From Aurelia coerulea (lineage: Eukaryota > Cnidaria > Scyphozoa > Semaeostomeae > Ulmaridae), in NCBI GenBank assembly GCA_039566865.1, contig CM076943.1, positions 47,328,124 to 47,392,123 on the forward strand: DNA of 64,000 nucleotides, given 5' to 3'. The translations under genes were made by a program, and so were the position numbers. The notes under the pieces were generated by a model. That model was not told where the DNA came from, did no database searches, and worked only from the letters and a program-made list of their open reading frames with translations. Positions 62,736 to 64,000 of the stretch are shown here, piece after piece (the stretch's first letter is position 1; the number at the start of each line of letters is the position of its first letter).

Positions 62736-64000
62736 GGCAGCTGGTCCCGATAAAGTACCCACAGCAATTGTCAAAGATGTGGGAGACCTCGTGTCAAAGC
62801 CTTTGATGATGATATTCAATTCATCATTAAAAAACGGTATATTCCCAGACATTTGGAAACTTGCAAGAGTAACTCCTATATTTAAATCAGGTGCAAAAAA
62901 GGATGTAAACAATTATAGGCCCATTTCAGTTATTTCAATTTTTTCTAGGATCCTGGAGCGGATAGTACACGATCAGATGTTTGATTTCCTTCTTGAAAAT
63001 AATGTTATCACCAAGAATCAGTCAGCTTTTCGTAAACTATACTCCTTAATAACATCCTTGATATGCAGTACCGATTTTTGGTATGAAAATATTGACAGTA
63101 AGAAATTGAACTTGACCATATTTCTTGACCTAAAGAAAGCATTTGATACCGTCGATCACAAAATAATGGTCAAAAAATTGTGCAGATACGGTATAAGGGG
63201 CAACGCTGGGAACTGGTTTCAGTCCTATTTAGATCATAGGAAGCAATTTTGCTCTGTAAATGGACAGAGATAAATGACAAGTGAGGTAACGTGTGGCATA
63301 CCTCAAGGTTCCTGCCTAGGTCCTCTCCTTTTTATCATATATCTAAACGACTTCGAGAAGTGTTTGAAATTTTCCCAAGCAAGTATCTATGCCGATGATA
63401 CAAATGTAACAATCGCATCGGATGATGTTGAGAAACTGGTCTTAGAGGCGCAACAGGAATTGCTCAACCTCTCGGAGTGGATGAGAATAAATAAGTTAAG
63501 TCCTAACCCCGCAAAGACAGAATATATGATAATAGGCCATTCTCGTAAAGTAAATGCGCTGAATATCTCGAATGCACTCACATTAAATGGCTCAGATATT
63601 AAGCGTGTTACGAAGACGAAATCGCTAGGTGTAACTGTCGACGAGAACCTAAAGTGGGAAGAGCAATACAAAACTGTGAAGGGTAAAGTTTTTGGAGAAC
63701 TTGCGTCATTAAAGAAGTTAAGAAATATAATTCCCCAAACAAAGCTGTGTAGTGTCTACTACGCTATTGTCGAGAGCCATCTACGTTATGCTAATGAAAT
63801 ATGGGGCAGCCTTCCAAAAACAAAACTTGATACCCTCCAACGTCTGCAGGACAGGGCCCGGTCAATAATCGAAAGCGCCAGATTCAAGGATAACTGGTCA
63901 TGTGACTGGCTGAGCGTTGAAAATATTATTCGATTTGATAGATTGGTCATGACATATAAGATTATGAACAAATTAAGCCCTGAAAGCCTCTGGGATAAAT
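62730..64000 (+). mobile_element. Non-LTR LINE, 5'-truncated, continues past the window
   Basis: The copy starts near 62730 within the RT domain and runs off the right edge without reaching a 3' end. It is a different family from the LINEs at 43620 and 52613, with weak sequence similarity outside RT motifs. Confidence 0.85.
62740..64000 (+). pseudogene. LINE reverse transcriptase with an in-frame stop
   Basis: The frame reads KAAGPDKVPTAIVKDVGD, NNYRPISVISIFSRILERIV, LTIFLDLKKAFDTVDHKIM (catalytic Asp), then NGQR followed by TAA at 63271-63273. It continues in the same frame as MTSEVTCGIPQGSCLGPLLF, YADDTNVTIA and further RT-thumb sequence to the window edge. Only the single stop breaks it, probably a Ser or similar codon changed by one base. 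All RT catalytic motifs are otherwise present. Confidence 0.85.

Noticed and set aside
1..64000. CRISPR arrays, bacterial operons or prophage
   Set aside because: Spliced genes, poly(A) LINEs and SINEs show animal DNA; the direct repeats seen are transposons, microsatellites or a minisatellite.

Overview
The window looks like nuclear DNA from an invertebrate animal, possibly a cnidarian or another early-branching metazoan. It is AT-rich, its genes are split by canonical GT-AG introns, and most of the rest is transposon-derived: non-LTR retrotransposons, tRNA-derived SINEs, many short inverted-repeat elements and microsatellites. I see no bacterial-type operons, CRISPR arrays or viral genes. 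The species cannot be named from this sequence.

The one gene I can rebuild completely is a DNA helicase B (HELB) orthologue on the minus strand, from about 38087 down to 13431. It has eight exons, every junction is GT-AG, phases agree throughout, and the reading frame is 1,773 codons plus a stop. Exons 1-3 carry the N-terminal region, exon 4 the Walker A loop, exon 5 the 'TAPTGRAA' motif, exon 6 Walker B and motifs III-V, and exon 7 motif VI. Exon 8 is a 2.5-kb exon encoding an acidic tail of about 830 residues built on repeats of the type S-D-D-E-F-x-x-S-I-D-E-x-x-L-S-P-E-K. Vertebrate HELB is about 1,090 residues, so this tail is the most striking feature of the window. Two E2F-like sites lie just upstream of the start codon.

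Layout. 1-13430: no confident gene; TIR elements, a SINE, a long palindrome and dispersed repeats. 13431-38087: HELB, with introns full of mariner-like TIR elements, a foldback element of about 1.5 kb, and an antisense R4/Dong-like retrotransposon set in a TAA microsatellite. 38160-46000: remnants of one CR1/jockey-like LINE family, including a copy with an internal deletion. 46000-50350: a candidate first exon, then a mosaic of nested TTAA elements, a foldback element with an identifiable empty site, and a 113-bp minisatellite. 50360-55326: three LINE pieces, one with an intact 728-codon reverse transcriptase ORF and a poly(A) tail. 55983-58337: two exons of a secreted CUB-like protein, with TTAA elements in or beside them. 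58460-62740: a hAT-type element, a promoter-like CpG-rich stretch and weakly supported small exons. 62740-64000: a LINE reverse transcriptase with an in-frame stop, running off the right edge.

The genes do not form a pathway. The story here is a replication-stress helicase gene in a sea of mobile DNA, with an unusual repetitive C-terminal tail that may act as a multivalent binding or phosphorylation platform.
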